This document shows, one piece after another, positions 48,846-57,189 of a stretch of 64,000 nucleotides of DNA. A program made the position numbers and the translations under genes. Numbering within the stretch: the stretch's first letter is position 1; the number at the start of each line of letters is the position of its first letter. The notes beneath the pieces are model-generated. The model had not been told where the DNA came from and did no database searches. It was given only the letters and a program-made list of their open reading frames with translations. Source of the stretch: Gammaproteobacteria bacterium (GTDB lineage Bacteria; Pseudomonadota; Gammaproteobacteria; DSM-16500); assembly GCA_021324305.1 (NCBI GenBank), contig JAJPJI010000026.1, positions 107,003-171,002 on the forward strand, in the 5' to 3' direction.

Positions 48846-48942
48846 GGGTACTTCACATTCCCTACGCAGGCCCTAGCCTGATCAGGTTCAAAGGGTTGAA
48901 CAAATGTTCTCTCAGCCGCATTTACGGCACCCCTAGTGATTC
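48846..48942 (-). promoter_or_regulatory. TPP riboswitch (THI element)
   Basis: On the minus strand the THI-box blocks appear in order: GGGGTGCC, GCGGCTGAGAGAAC, ACCCTTTGAACCTGATCAGG and GCGTAGGGAA. The element lies about 100 bases before thiC. Between them a hairpin (48760-48794, stem of about 10 of 11 pairs) ends right next to the AAAGGAG ribosome site, so translational or terminator control of thiC is possible. TPP binding is known to lower expression of the downstream thiamine genes. Confidence 0.96.
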
Positions 48943-48968
48943 AGAGCGCATTTAAGCATAAATTATTT

Positions 48969-50156
48969 TTATTTTCTAGTTCTGTTATTCATTGCCTGAT
49001 ACACAATCAACATCAAAACACACATGAGAAAATAGATCGCCGGCAGCAAAAATCGTTGTATCGCAAAATATCCGACACCAAGCACAATGATGGTTGTAAA
49101 ACCCATGTTGATAAAATTCATGACTGCTGATCCATGCGCTTTGTCTGTCACCTGGCTCATGGCTATGGAAGATACATTTGCGAGAATGAAGCATAGCCCA
49201 AAGTTGATAATGATCGCTGGCAAAAATAATGAAATGATTATTGAATAATGCAGCAGCAGCAAACCTATCATTAATACAACCCCGGCGATAGTAATTAAAA
49301 TGCCTGAACGTATGCAGACAGTTAATGAACATTTTTTGGAAAACCATGCCGAACATAATGATCCCAATAACATGCCGACAGGAGGCAACAAGTTTGCAAG
49401 CCCATATTGTGAACTGCTCATCCCTGACAAATTAATGGCAAGAAATGGCGCCAGTGTTGCAAATACATAAACATACGTCGAACATATTCCCATGAGCAAG
49501 CCGCCAGATAGTAATGTCTGGTTCCTGAACTGACTGGTGTAGCTATGGATCAAATGATTGAACTTTAGCGCTTGCAAATCCAGTCTGTTGCTGGTTTCAG
49601 GAAGCCGGATTGCCAGCATAAGCAAAAGACTTCCATAAATTGCCAACGCATAAAAGCAGCTCGTCCAGCCAAAATGCATGTTTAAACTGCCTCCGATTGC
49701 AACAGCGAGTCCCGGCGTGACAGCAAATGCCAGCATGAGATATGCAATTTTTTGGCTCGCTATTTTCGGTTCATAGCATTCATTAATCAGTGTGAACGTC
49801 ATTTTCAATCCGACACCTGAACCTAGTGCCAAAAAGAACCGTCCTGCCACGAGGAGTACGTATTGATGAATGATTCCCGCGAGTATACAGACAAGACAGC
49901 TCACAATTTGCAGTGTAATGCCTGCATAGATGGCTGGTTTACGCCCAAACCGGTTGGCAATCGGGCCATATAGCAGTTGTCCAAGGGCGTATCCGATCAG
50001 GAACAGGGTCAGCGTTAGCTGAGCTTCTGCATCGGTAATAAGAAAATAATGTGCTATATCCGGCAACGCTGGCGTAAACAATACGGCATTGACAGATGCA
50101 AATGAAATCATGAGCACCAAAGTTAAATATGGCAAACGTATCAATTCTTGTTGCAT
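48969..50156 (-). CDS. MFS transporter, Bcr/CflA-like drug:H+ antiporter family
   Basis: 395 residues from the ATG at 50156 (GAGGAG 8 bases upstream); the longer frame to 50216 runs into the promoter region. Twelve hydrophobic helices are expected. ALPDIAHYFLITDAEAQLTLTLFLIGYALGQ is split by the family's typical loop, followed by GPIANRFGRKPAIYAG (the MFS motif A region) and GRFFLALGSGVGLK. This matches the DHA1 Bcr/CflA group of multidrug exporters. The substrate is unknown. It is divergent from a LysR gene with palindromic sites between them. Confidence 0.86.
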   Translation of the reverse strand: MQQELIRLPYLTLVLMISFASVNAVLFTPALPDIAHYFLITDAEAQLTLTLFLIGYALGQLLYGPIANRFGRKPAIYAGITLQIVSCLVCILAGIIHQYVLLVAGRFFLALGSGVGLKMTFTLINECYEPKIASQKIAYLMLAFAVTPGLAVAIGGSLNMHFGWTSCFYALAIYGSLLLMLAIRLPETSNRLDLQALKFNHLIHSYTSQFRNQTLLSGGLLMGICSTYVYVFATLAPFLAINLSGMSSSQYGLANLLPPVGMLLGSLCSAWFSKKCSLTVCIRSGILITIAGVVLMIGLLLLHYSIIISLFLPAIIINFGLCFILANVSSIAMSQVTDKAHGSAVMNFINMGFTTIIVLGVGYFAIQRFLLPAIYFLMCVLMLIVYQAMNNRTRK

Positions 50157-50194
50157 GTTACACACTCCTCTAGCAAATATTGAAGAAATTATAT

Positions 50195-50245
50195 TTGTTG
50201 ACCAATATATTAACAATGATATAATTTGTTAAACATTATTAACAA
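50195..50245. promoter_or_regulatory. Paired palindromes, likely LysR-regulator operator
   Basis: A perfect palindrome TTGTTAA-N6-TTAACAA spans 50226-50245, and a second imperfect copy TTGTTGA-N8-TTAACAA spans 50195-50216. Both lie in the 101-base gap between the divergent MFS and LysR genes. Repeated sites of this type (T-N11-A style) in a divergent promoter are expected for autoregulated LysR proteins. Confidence 0.65.
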
Positions 50246-50257
50246 TTTTGCAATAAT

Positions 50258-51121
50258 ATGAGCAAACTCGAACAAATTACTGCTTTTATTCATGTGGTCG
50301 AAGAAAATGGATTTGTATCTGCTGCGAAAAAGCTGAATCTGTCGACGGCTGCAGTGAGCAGGCAAGTCACAACGCTGGAAGCCTCGCTAGGCGTACAATT
50401 GTTGAAGCGCACCACCCGACAAGTCACGCTGACCGAAATCGGTCTGCAATATTATCAGCACTGCAAAAATGTACTATCTGAGCTTACAGAAGCTGAAAAT
50501 GCAATTGCAGGCAGCCAGCAAGAAGCGTCAGGGATTCTGAATGTCACCAGCAATCGCTATTTTGCCATGCACCATATCATCCCGCGCTTGCCGGGATTCA
50601 TGGCGGCAAATCCTCATCTCCGCATCAAACTTGAAATTGCCGAACGCTTTCCTGATCTCGCCCAGGAAGGCATCGATATTCTATTCGGTGTGACGGTTGA
50701 AGGACCGCCTGGACTGGTTAGACGCAGAATCGCGACAACGCAATATCTCTTGTGCGCCTCACCAGCCTATCTCGAAAAACATGGCATCCCCAAAACTCCA
50801 GCAGATCTCAGCCGGCATCTCTACATAACACATAGCATGCGCAAGCCTATGGATGTTTTAACCTTCAGGGATGACAAGGAAATTTACCTTGAACCTGCCC
50901 TTTGGTTGAATGACACACGGGCAATGCGTGAGTGTGCCATTTTGGGTATGGGCATCATAAAACTGCATGATTACGAAGTAGCTGATGCCATACACAGCCA
51001 GCATTTGGTGGAAGTCTTGCCTGAATTTCGCGGGCCGACTTATCCTGTGTATCTTTATTATCAGCAAAGCCGGTATTTGCTGCCCAAAATACGCAGATTC
51101 ATTGATTTTTATCTCTCCTGA
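50258..51121 (+). CDS. LysR-family transcriptional regulator
   Basis: 287 residues. The N-terminal winged helix-turn-helix (MSKLEQITAFIHVVEENGFV, KLNLSTAAVSRQVTTLEASLGVQLLKRTTRQVTLTE) is typical. The C-terminal effector-binding domain begins about residue 90 and includes FMAANPHLRIKLEIAERF and GIDILFGVTV. It resembles the CrgA/AaeR-like branch that regulates a neighbouring efflux gene. It is divergent from the MFS transporter, which is its likely target. Ligand is unknown. Confidence 0.92.
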   Translation: MSKLEQITAFIHVVEENGFVSAAKKLNLSTAAVSRQVTTLEASLGVQLLKRTTRQVTLTEIGLQYYQHCKNVLSELTEAENAIAGSQQEASGILNVTSNRYFAMHHIIPRLPGFMAANPHLRIKLEIAERFPDLAQEGIDILFGVTVEGPPGLVRRRIATTQYLLCASPAYLEKHGIPKTPADLSRHLYITHSMRKPMDVLTFRDDKEIYLEPALWLNDTRAMRECAILGMGIIKLHDYEVADAIHSQHLVEVLPEFRGPTYPVYLYYQQSRYLLPKIRRFIDFYLS

Positions 51122-51165
51122 CTTTCAGGGAAATGCCAAATTAATTCAGAGGAAAGATACAGGCA

Positions 51166-51849
51166 TCAGCCAGACTGACGCTGTGGGAGGGCACTCCATT
51201 TCAGCAGCTGATTAAAAATGGCAGTAATGATTGCGTTTAATAGTAAATATATGACGCCAGCAATAATATAAAACTGTACTATCTGATATCCTTCACTCAT
51301 CAACTGCTGCGTGACACCCATTAAATCAAGCAAGGTGATGGTGCTTGCTAATGAGGTGCCTTTTAATACCATGATGACTTCATTTGAGTAAGCTGGCAGC
51401 GCAATCCTGAATGCGCGCGGAAATATTATTCTCCGAAATGCCAGCCATTTTCCCATGCCTATTGCTTCGCACGCAGCAATTTCGTTTTTGGGAACGGATT
51501 GGATAGCGCCTTGCAACAAAATGCTGGTGTAACAGGCTGAGTTGATTGAGAGCGCTATAATGGCGCAGCCCATGGGCTCACGCAAGACTATCCACAACCA
51601 TGTGTCCCGTATCCATTCAAACTGTCCCGCGCCGTAATAGATCAGAAATAATTGCACCAAGAGCGGCGTGCCGCGAATGAAAAATACAATAAATCCAGCG
51701 CATTTTCTCACCAGCAAAAAACCTGACAGACTGCACATGGTGATGAGAATCGCGAGCACCAATCCTATGCTGACAGATGCAAGCATGAGTATCAGGGTAA
51801 CCGACAGTCCGCTCGCTAATTGTGGCAGGTAAGACAGGATATTTATCAT
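51166..51849 (-). CDS. artM: Arginine ABC transporter permease ArtM-like
   Basis: 227 residues with about five membrane helices. The binding-protein-dependent permease EAA loop is EIAACEAIGMGKWLAFRRI, and GTPLLVQLFLIYYGAG is the usual N-terminal motif of polar amino-acid permeases (HisM/ArtM/GlnP family). It partners the 222-residue permease whose stop it overlaps by 4 bases. Last gene of a four-gene ABC operon in artPIQM order. The arginine assignment comes from ARG boxes and the divergent argR, not from the permease sequence. Confidence 0.85.
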   Translation of the reverse strand: MINILSYLPQLASGLSVTLILMLASVSIGLVLAILITMCSLSGFLLVRKCAGFIVFFIRGTPLLVQLFLIYYGAGQFEWIRDTWLWIVLREPMGCAIIALSINSACYTSILLQGAIQSVPKNEIAACEAIGMGKWLAFRRIIFPRAFRIALPAYSNEVIMVLKGTSLASTITLLDLMGVTQQLMSEGYQIVQFYIIAGVIYLLLNAIITAIFNQLLKWSALPQRQSG

Positions 51850-52514
51850 GTGTGCACGTACCTGTTAGAGCGGTTGGTGAAATAGTTAATCACTTTTTGC
51901 GAAATACTTGTAATGAACAGGTAAATCACAGCCGCAATCAGATAAAAAGTAAATGGCTGATGCGTCGTACTGGCTGCGGTCTTCGCCTGGTTCATCATGT
52001 CTGTTAAACCAATCAGGGTCACGATGGCTGTATCTTTCAGTAAGACCAGCCATAAATTCCCGAGTCCGGGAATCGCATGCCGCCATGCCTGGGGGAGCTG
52101 TACACGGCTGAACAGCTGCCAATTGCTAAACCCCATGGCTCTGCCAGCCTCAATCTGGCCATGATCAATTGCCAAAAATGCACCGCGGAAAACCTGGGAT
52201 GCATAAGATCCAAAAATCAGTCCCAATGCAATGACACCGGCCGCAAATGCACTGACTTCGATATAACGTTGGAAAATACTTTTGAGTATAGCGGTGATAC
52301 CAAAATATATAAAAAACAAGACCAGCAATTCCGGCAAGCCGCGAACAATAAATATAATGCTTGCCGCTGGATACCGCAGCCAGGGCGACGGGATAGACTC
52401 CAGCAACGCACCAATCAGCCCAATCACCATGCCAAACGCCGCCGCGCAAAGGGCAAGCTTGATGGTAACTATCGTACCAAGCAAAATTTGCAATATAAAC
52501 CCGTCAATTTGCAT
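51846..52514 (-). CDS. artQ: Arginine ABC transporter permease ArtQ-like
   Basis: 222 residues, about five hydrophobic helices. The motifs IIFIVRGLPELLVLFFIYFG and the EAA loop QIEAGRAMGFSNWQLFSRV place it with polar amino-acid ABC permeases, like E. coli ArtQ/HisQ. It heterodimerises with the downstream permease in this family. It follows the substrate-binding protein gene after 26 bases and overlaps the next permease gene by 4 bases. Confidence 0.86.
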   Translation of the reverse strand: MQIDGFILQILLGTIVTIKLALCAAAFGMVIGLIGALLESIPSPWLRYPAASIIFIVRGLPELLVLFFIYFGITAILKSIFQRYIEVSAFAAGVIALGLIFGSYASQVFRGAFLAIDHGQIEAGRAMGFSNWQLFSRVQLPQAWRHAIPGLGNLWLVLLKDTAIVTLIGLTDMMNQAKTAASTTHQPFTFYLIAAVIYLFITSISQKVINYFTNRSNRYVHT

Positions 52515-52540
52515 AGCGATACTCGAACTGCCGCCCCTGG

Positions 52541-53296
52541 TTAATTAGCAAAATATTTTTTAACGATTTTGTCATAGGTACCATTTGCCTTGATCGCAGC
52601 TAACGCCTTGTTCAGCGCATTCAGCAAATCGGTTGCATTTTTGTTCACAGCAATGCCATAACCGGAACCAAAATATTGATGATCTACAATTGGCTTATCA
52701 ACAATACCGTACTGCTTGCTGTTGTCATTTTGCTTCAGCCAGGCAAGCGCAATGGGAGTATCCGCGAGAACAATATCAACACGTCCTGATATCAGGTCCA
52801 GAAATGCATCTTGTATGCTTGCATAGGATTTGATTGACACTTTGCCGGCATACTTATCCTGAATGTATTTTTCAAATGTTGAGCTTTGCTGAACACCGAT
52901 GGTCTTACCAGCCAGATCCGCCAGCATGTATTTTTTGGATGATAAAGCCACAAAGCTGCCGCTCGGCTCGTAATATGAATTGGTAAACGACACCTGTTTT
53001 TCACGCTCTGCGGTCACTCCTAGCGCTGAAATCAAGGCATCAAATTTTCCCAGCTGAAGGCTGGGAATGAGGCTGTTAAAAGATTGATTGCTAAACGTGC
53101 ATTGCGCTTTCATTTGCTGACAAAGCGCATTGGCAATATCAATGTCGAAACCCTTGATCTGTCCGGATTCATCGATGTATTCAAACGGAGGATATGTTGC
53201 TTCGGTTGCAAATCGGATCTGGGATATTGGCGCTGCAAAAAGTGTATTTGTTACTATCAATAACATCGCCAGCGCAAGTGTCTTTATTATTTTCAT
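52541..53296 (-). CDS. artI: Arginine-type periplasmic substrate-binding protein
   Basis: 251 residues from the ATG at 53296; GGGA lies about 7 bases upstream, and longer upstream frames are not supported. A signal peptide is visible (IIKTLALAMLLIVTNTLFA). The mature protein begins IRFATEATYPPFEYIDESGQ, the hallmark of cluster-3 amino-acid binding proteins, followed by KGFDIDIANALCQQM and LISALGVTAEREKQV. The C-terminus ALAAIKANGTYDKIVKKYF is also typical. It captures a polar amino acid, most likely arginine given the ARG boxes. artI and artJ cannot be told apart by eye. Confidence 0.86.
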   Translation of the reverse strand: MKIIKTLALAMLLIVTNTLFAAPISQIRFATEATYPPFEYIDESGQIKGFDIDIANALCQQMKAQCTFSNQSFNSLIPSLQLGKFDALISALGVTAEREKQVSFTNSYYEPSGSFVALSSKKYMLADLAGKTIGVQQSSTFEKYIQDKYAGKVSIKSYASIQDAFLDLISGRVDIVLADTPIALAWLKQNDNSKQYGIVDKPIVDHQYFGSGYGIAVNKNATDLLNALNKALAAIKANGTYDKIVKKYFAN

Positions 53297-53348
53297 TTTA
53301 TTTCCCGCCATATATAAGTCAGTTATGCCTGTGAAAAGTGAGTCAGAT

Positions 53349-54104
53349 TTAATGCTGCATTGCTTCGAGGAAGCGTCGAAACCTGGGTGTCTGCGGATTA
53401 CTAAACATTGTCTTTGTCTCGCCTTGTTCGACAATCCTGCCTGCATCCAGAAAAATAGACTGGTTTGCGACACGGCGGGCAAAACCCAACTCATGGGTCG
53501 CAACCAGCATGGTCATGCCCTCATTAGCCAGCTGCTGCATGACATTTAATACTTCTCCAACCATTTCAGGATCGAGTGCCGACGTTGGCTCATCAAAAAG
53601 CATGATTTCGGGTTTCATCATCAGGGAACGAGCGATTGCCGCGCGCTGCTGCTGCCCGCCGGAAAGCTGTCCCGGATAACGATCAAGCTTGTCTGCCAGC
53701 CCAACCTTGGCTAAAAGCTTTTTTGCCTCTGCAATCGTGTCTCGCCTGTTTTGCTTGAGGACGTGTACTGGCGCTTCAATCAGATTTTCAAGCACCGTCA
53801 TATGGGCCCAGAGATTGAACTGCTGAAATACCATACCCACTTTCTTGCGCAATTCGACAATCTCTTTATTACTCAAAACTGTTTTTTCACTGGCATTAAA
53901 CCGCAGAACCTGGTTATCAATTTGTATGATGCCATCATCCGGAACTGTCAGCAGATTGATACATCGCAGCAGGGTACTTTTGCCTGAACCGCTGCTCCCC
54001 ATCAATGCGACCACGTCTCCTTTGTTTGCAGTGAAGGAAACACCTTGTAAAACAGCATGTTCGTGAAATGATTTATATATGTCTTGTATTTGTAGTTTGT
54101 TCAT
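53349..54104 (-). CDS. artP: Arginine ABC transporter ATP-binding protein
   Basis: 251 residues. Walker A GSSGSGKSTLLRCINLL, the Q-loop FQQFNLWAHMTVLENL, signature LSGGQQQRAAIARSL, Walker B IMLFDEPTSALDPEMV and H-loop ATHELGF are intact. FNLWAHMTVLENLIEAPV is typical for polar amino-acid importers (ArtP/HisP/GlnQ). First gene of the operon. ARG boxes begin a few bases upstream of the ATG, so repression by ArgR is likely. Confidence 0.9.
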   Translation of the reverse strand: MNKLQIQDIYKSFHEHAVLQGVSFTANKGDVVALMGSSGSGKSTLLRCINLLTVPDDGIIQIDNQVLRFNASEKTVLSNKEIVELRKKVGMVFQQFNLWAHMTVLENLIEAPVHVLKQNRRDTIAEAKKLLAKVGLADKLDRYPGQLSGGQQQRAAIARSLMMKPEIMLFDEPTSALDPEMVGEVLNVMQQLANEGMTMLVATHELGFARRVANQSIFLDAGRIVEQGETKTMFSNPQTPRFRRFLEAMQH

Positions 54105-54107
54105 GGT

Positions 54108-54145
54108 AGTGAATAATTATTCATTATGTTGAATATTTAATCACG
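54108..54145. promoter_or_regulatory. Two tandem ARG boxes between artP and argR
   Basis: Box 1 (54108-54125) contains the perfect palindrome TGAATAATTATTCA. Box 2 (54128-54145) contains TGAATATTTAATCA, one mismatch from symmetric. They are spaced by 2-3 bases, the arrangement on which ArgR hexamers bind in other gamma-proteobacteria. They lie in the 83-base gap between the divergent artP and argR, so ArgR plus arginine should control transport and its own synthesis. Confidence 0.9.
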
Positions 54146-54187
54146 CTGCGGTAAAATTGTCAATTATGTTTTTCAAAACACGACCAC

Positions 54188-54667
54188 ATGAAAAAACATT
54201 CTCTTCATAACAAACAAGGCAAATCCATTGAGGAAGCATTACGATCCATACTGTTGTCTGACACTGTCGGAACACAGGAAGAAATCAAGCTAGCGCTGGA
54301 AGACCTTGGGTATATAGTCAACCAGTCAAAAATATCCCGGGTACTGCATAAACTCGGCGCCGTGAAAGTCATGAATGAACACAAGCAAATTGTTTATACA
54401 TTACCACTCGAACCAGCGCCCCCCGCTTCCAGAAACATACTTTCCCAATTAATCATCAACATAAGCATGAATGAAACCATGATTGTCATTCACACCAATC
54501 CTGGCTCTGCTTCATTGATTGGCAGACTGCTTGATCATAACCGGGAAGAATTACTGGTCCTCGGTACGGTCGCAGGCGACGACACAGTCTTTATCACACC
54601 TGTTTCAATCAAAAAAATCGAAAAAACACTTGATGCCATTCAGTCATTTTTAGCTGGAATGCGTTGA
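54188..54667 (+). CDS. argR: Arginine repressor ArgR
   Basis: 159 residues. The N-terminal winged helix (VGTQEEIKLALEDLGYIVNQSKISRVLHKL split over helices) binds ARG boxes. The C-terminal hexamerisation and arginine-binding half has NPGSASLIGRLLDH and LGTVAGDDTVFI, with the diagnostic Gly-Asp-Asp pair that contacts arginine. It represses arginine biosynthesis or transport genes when arginine is plentiful. Divergence from artPIQM and the ARG boxes between them suggest direct control of import. Confidence 0.95.
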   Translation: MKKHSLHNKQGKSIEEALRSILLSDTVGTQEEIKLALEDLGYIVNQSKISRVLHKLGAVKVMNEHKQIVYTLPLEPAPPASRNILSQLIINISMNETMIVIHTNPGSASLIGRLLDHNREELLVLGTVAGDDTVFITPVSIKKIEKTLDAIQSFLAGMR

Positions 54668-54741
54668 GTGACAATCGACATCGATGCATTTAAAATCAGC
54701 CAGCATAAATTCAAGCATTTACTATAAAGGCAAATTCCTGC

Positions 54742-55488
54742 ATGAATACACAAAACACACAAAAAAGAATTATTGTTGGCGATGTTCTCAAGGAAGCATG
54801 GCGGCTGGTAAGCGGCTTAAAATGGCCAATTTTCTGGATCACGATTCTGCTGCCCGTCACTTTCTCAATCGTCATGTTCATACTGGCTATTTTCCTGATC
54901 AAGCAGTTTTTACTTCTGGCGGTCCCTCTCCTTATCCTCCTCTCCGGAGTCTCATTTTTTTTGATGTGGTGCATGCTTAGCATTGTTGTCATGCTCGGCG
55001 TCCGGCAGGCAATCGGTCTGCCAATTGATGTAAGACTTGTCTATTCGCAATGCATGCAGGTTAAAGGCAGCCTCTTGTCACTTTTTTTCATTTGGCTCGC
55101 ATTCTTCGCCGTGTACGCATTTGTGAAGTATGTTTTTATTCCCGCGGGCATCATTGGACTGATTCTCAATATCGCATTATATCTGGTTTGTCTGTACGCA
55201 ACCTTGCCGATTATTATTTTCGCCTTGCCGCTGATCATCACAAAGCGCGTTAGTATCCAGCAAGCTCTCGAGGAAGGTTACACCGTGATGAATCAATATT
55301 GGCTGGAAATTATTGCTTGTTATGTGCTCATGGCGATTATAGGATTTATCAGCGCCATCCCGCTTGGTATTGGCCTGATATGGACGATTCCCATGCACTA
55401 CGCGATGCTGGGAATACTATTCAGAAATGCGTATGGTCTGAAAAGAAAGCCACAGAACATACAAGCGCCTGCTGAAGCCGGGACGTAA
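54742..55488 (+). CDS. Integral membrane protein of unknown function
   Basis: 248 residues with about five or six hydrophobic helices, starting after a short polar N-terminus (MNTQNTQKRIIVGDVLKEAW). The pattern (WRLVSGLKWPIFWITILLPV, then RVSIQQALEEGYTVMNQYWL near the end) resembles BPSS1780/DUF-type membrane proteins with glycerophosphodiester-like helical cores, but I cannot place it. There is no signal for transport or catalysis. A hairpin at 55508-55539 follows, between it and the convergent permease gene. Confidence 0.75.
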   Translation: MNTQNTQKRIIVGDVLKEAWRLVSGLKWPIFWITILLPVTFSIVMFILAIFLIKQFLLLAVPLLILLSGVSFFLMWCMLSIVVMLGVRQAIGLPIDVRLVYSQCMQVKGSLLSLFFIWLAFFAVYAFVKYVFIPAGIIGLILNIALYLVCLYATLPIIIFALPLIITKRVSIQQALEEGYTVMNQYWLEIIACYVLMAIIGFISAIPLGIGLIWTIPMHYAMLGILFRNAYGLKRKPQNIQAPAEAGT

Positions 55489-55507
55489 TACTTACTCCTC
55501 TTCCCAA

Positions 55508-55539
55508 CCCTCTCCTCCACAAAAACGTGGAAGAGAGGG
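55508..55539. terminator. Hairpin between convergent genes
   Basis: CCCTCTCCTCCAC and GTGGAAGAGAGGG pair over 12 of 13 positions with a six-base loop. It sits in the short gap between the membrane protein (+) and the APC permease (-). Sequences of this CCCTCTCC/GGAGAGGG style often occur as dispersed intergenic hairpins in proteobacteria; here a shared terminator role is likely. Confidence 0.6.
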
Positions 55540-55582
55540 AGCTTACCAGCCAGAACCGTGAACGCTTACAAAACAAATAAAA

Positions 55583-57166
55583 TTAAAAAGTCGATATTGC
55601 CGCAAGCCGCTGATCAATCGCATAATCCGATGCAGAAGCACGATTTCTCACAGCAAGATAAAGTATGACAAGACTGAATATTCCTATGACCAGAAAATCC
55701 CAGCCGAATGGAATCACATTCTTACCGCCGAATGCCCCCAGATAAGAGATAAGAACCAGCCCAGACAAATATGGCGCTATCCACAAACCCGATTTGAGCC
55801 CCAGACCCGGCACAGTCAGACGTCCTCTGATACTTGCGATGATGAAAAAGAGTATGCCTATTGCCATGGCAACAGCCAGTTTGTAAATCGTCTCCCATCC
55901 ACACCAGTAACTAAGCAGATTGCAGAAATAAAATGCAATTGGGCAAACAAGCCTGGCAGCCGGCAACCGGAACAAACGCTTTTCATTTGGCATTTCCAGG
56001 CGCATGCACAGCAGGGAGATAGGACCCATCGCATACGAAATCACCATGCCTGAGACCAAAAAGCTAACCATTGCCTGCCACCCTGGCAGCGGTAAAAAAA
56101 GTAGCATGCCTAGAACAAAATTCACCATGATCGCTGCAACCGGAAAATTCTGTTTGTTTAAATATTGCAGCCAGCGTGGCAGATAGCCGATCTGGCTCAT
56201 CGCATACAGAATGCGTGCTGTGGAAGTGACATAGATAAGACCCGCACCCGATGGAGATACAACCGCATCTATATAAAGCAGCTTAACCAGCCAGACCAAT
56301 CCTAACGCCGCTGCCAAACCGGCAAATGGCCCTACATCGCCTGTAAAACTGACTTGTTGCCAGCCGTTTGCCAGCGCACCAGAATTCAAGGCACCAATGA
56401 AAGCGACCTGCAAGCCAATGTACAGAATAAGACATCCAACAACTGATCCAACAATGGCTAACGGGATAGCTAGCGCCAGACGCTTTGTTTCGCCAGCCAA
56501 TTCAACCCCATGCTTGAATCCGGTGAAAGCAAAAGCCACACCACCCGTGGCTACGGCAGTCAATATTGCCTGCCAGCCGGTGACCGAGAACATATTGGAT
56601 ATTCCACCAGTAAAGTTGGTGGTATTAAAGCTGGTTCTTATCAAGACGAGAACCGTTAACACGATTACAAATACCTTGAAAAGAAATAATATCAGGTTGA
56701 ATCGCACCAGCCCCTTATAACTGGCGATATTAATAACACAGAAAGCAAGCATTAAGATGGTCGCCCAGAGATAGCCGAAGCCCGTCAATACGGGCACGCC
56801 ATTTTCCAGGTGAATAAGAGAAGAAAAATATGTTGAGGCATACTGTAAAATAGCCTGCACTTCAATAGGCGCCATGGTTAATGCCGATAACCAGGCAATC
56901 CAGCTGACGATGAAACTGGTAAAGGTGCCATGGCTCATCTGCGGGATTTGCGCCGTACCGCCGGCAACCGGAAACAAGACGGATAATTCTGCGAATGTCA
57001 GGGCAATGACAGCTGTTGCGACACCCGCTATCAGCCATGCGATAATTGCAGCAGGCCCAGCAATCTTTGCAGCGTATAATGGTGCAAATAACCAGGCTGA
57101 TCCCACCATCCCATTGATGCTTAGCATTAACAAACTGACAGGCGTGAATCGTCGGTTGAGCGTCAT
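55583..57166 (-). CDS. APC superfamily amino acid permease
   Basis: 527 residues with about twelve membrane helices. The start LMLSINGMVGSAWLFAPLYAAK is the helix-1 glycine-rich substrate motif of the APC fold, followed by AGVATAVIALTFAELSVLFP and FAFTGFKHGVELAGETK in helix 6. The family imports or exchanges amino acids or polyamines. Exact substrate is unknown. It is convergent with the preceding membrane protein gene and lies 23 bases after the EamA gene on the same strand. Confidence 0.88.
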   Translation of the reverse strand: MTLNRRFTPVSLLMLSINGMVGSAWLFAPLYAAKIAGPAAIIAWLIAGVATAVIALTFAELSVLFPVAGGTAQIPQMSHGTFTSFIVSWIAWLSALTMAPIEVQAILQYASTYFSSLIHLENGVPVLTGFGYLWATILMLAFCVINIASYKGLVRFNLILFLFKVFVIVLTVLVLIRTSFNTTNFTGGISNMFSVTGWQAILTAVATGGVAFAFTGFKHGVELAGETKRLALAIPLAIVGSVVGCLILYIGLQVAFIGALNSGALANGWQQVSFTGDVGPFAGLAAALGLVWLVKLLYIDAVVSPSGAGLIYVTSTARILYAMSQIGYLPRWLQYLNKQNFPVAAIMVNFVLGMLLFLPLPGWQAMVSFLVSGMVISYAMGPISLLCMRLEMPNEKRLFRLPAARLVCPIAFYFCNLLSYWCGWETIYKLAVAMAIGILFFIIASIRGRLTVPGLGLKSGLWIAPYLSGLVLISYLGAFGGKNVIPFGWDFLVIGIFSLVILYLAVRNRASASDYAIDQRLAAISTF

Positions 57167-57189
57167 ATAGAGTAGCTTCCCTTATGTAG

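Noticed and set aside
52541..53503. An extended substrate-binding protein start overlapping artP.
   Set aside because: The extra 69 residues are the antisense of artP and hide the signal peptide. The ATG at 53296 gives a normal exported protein.
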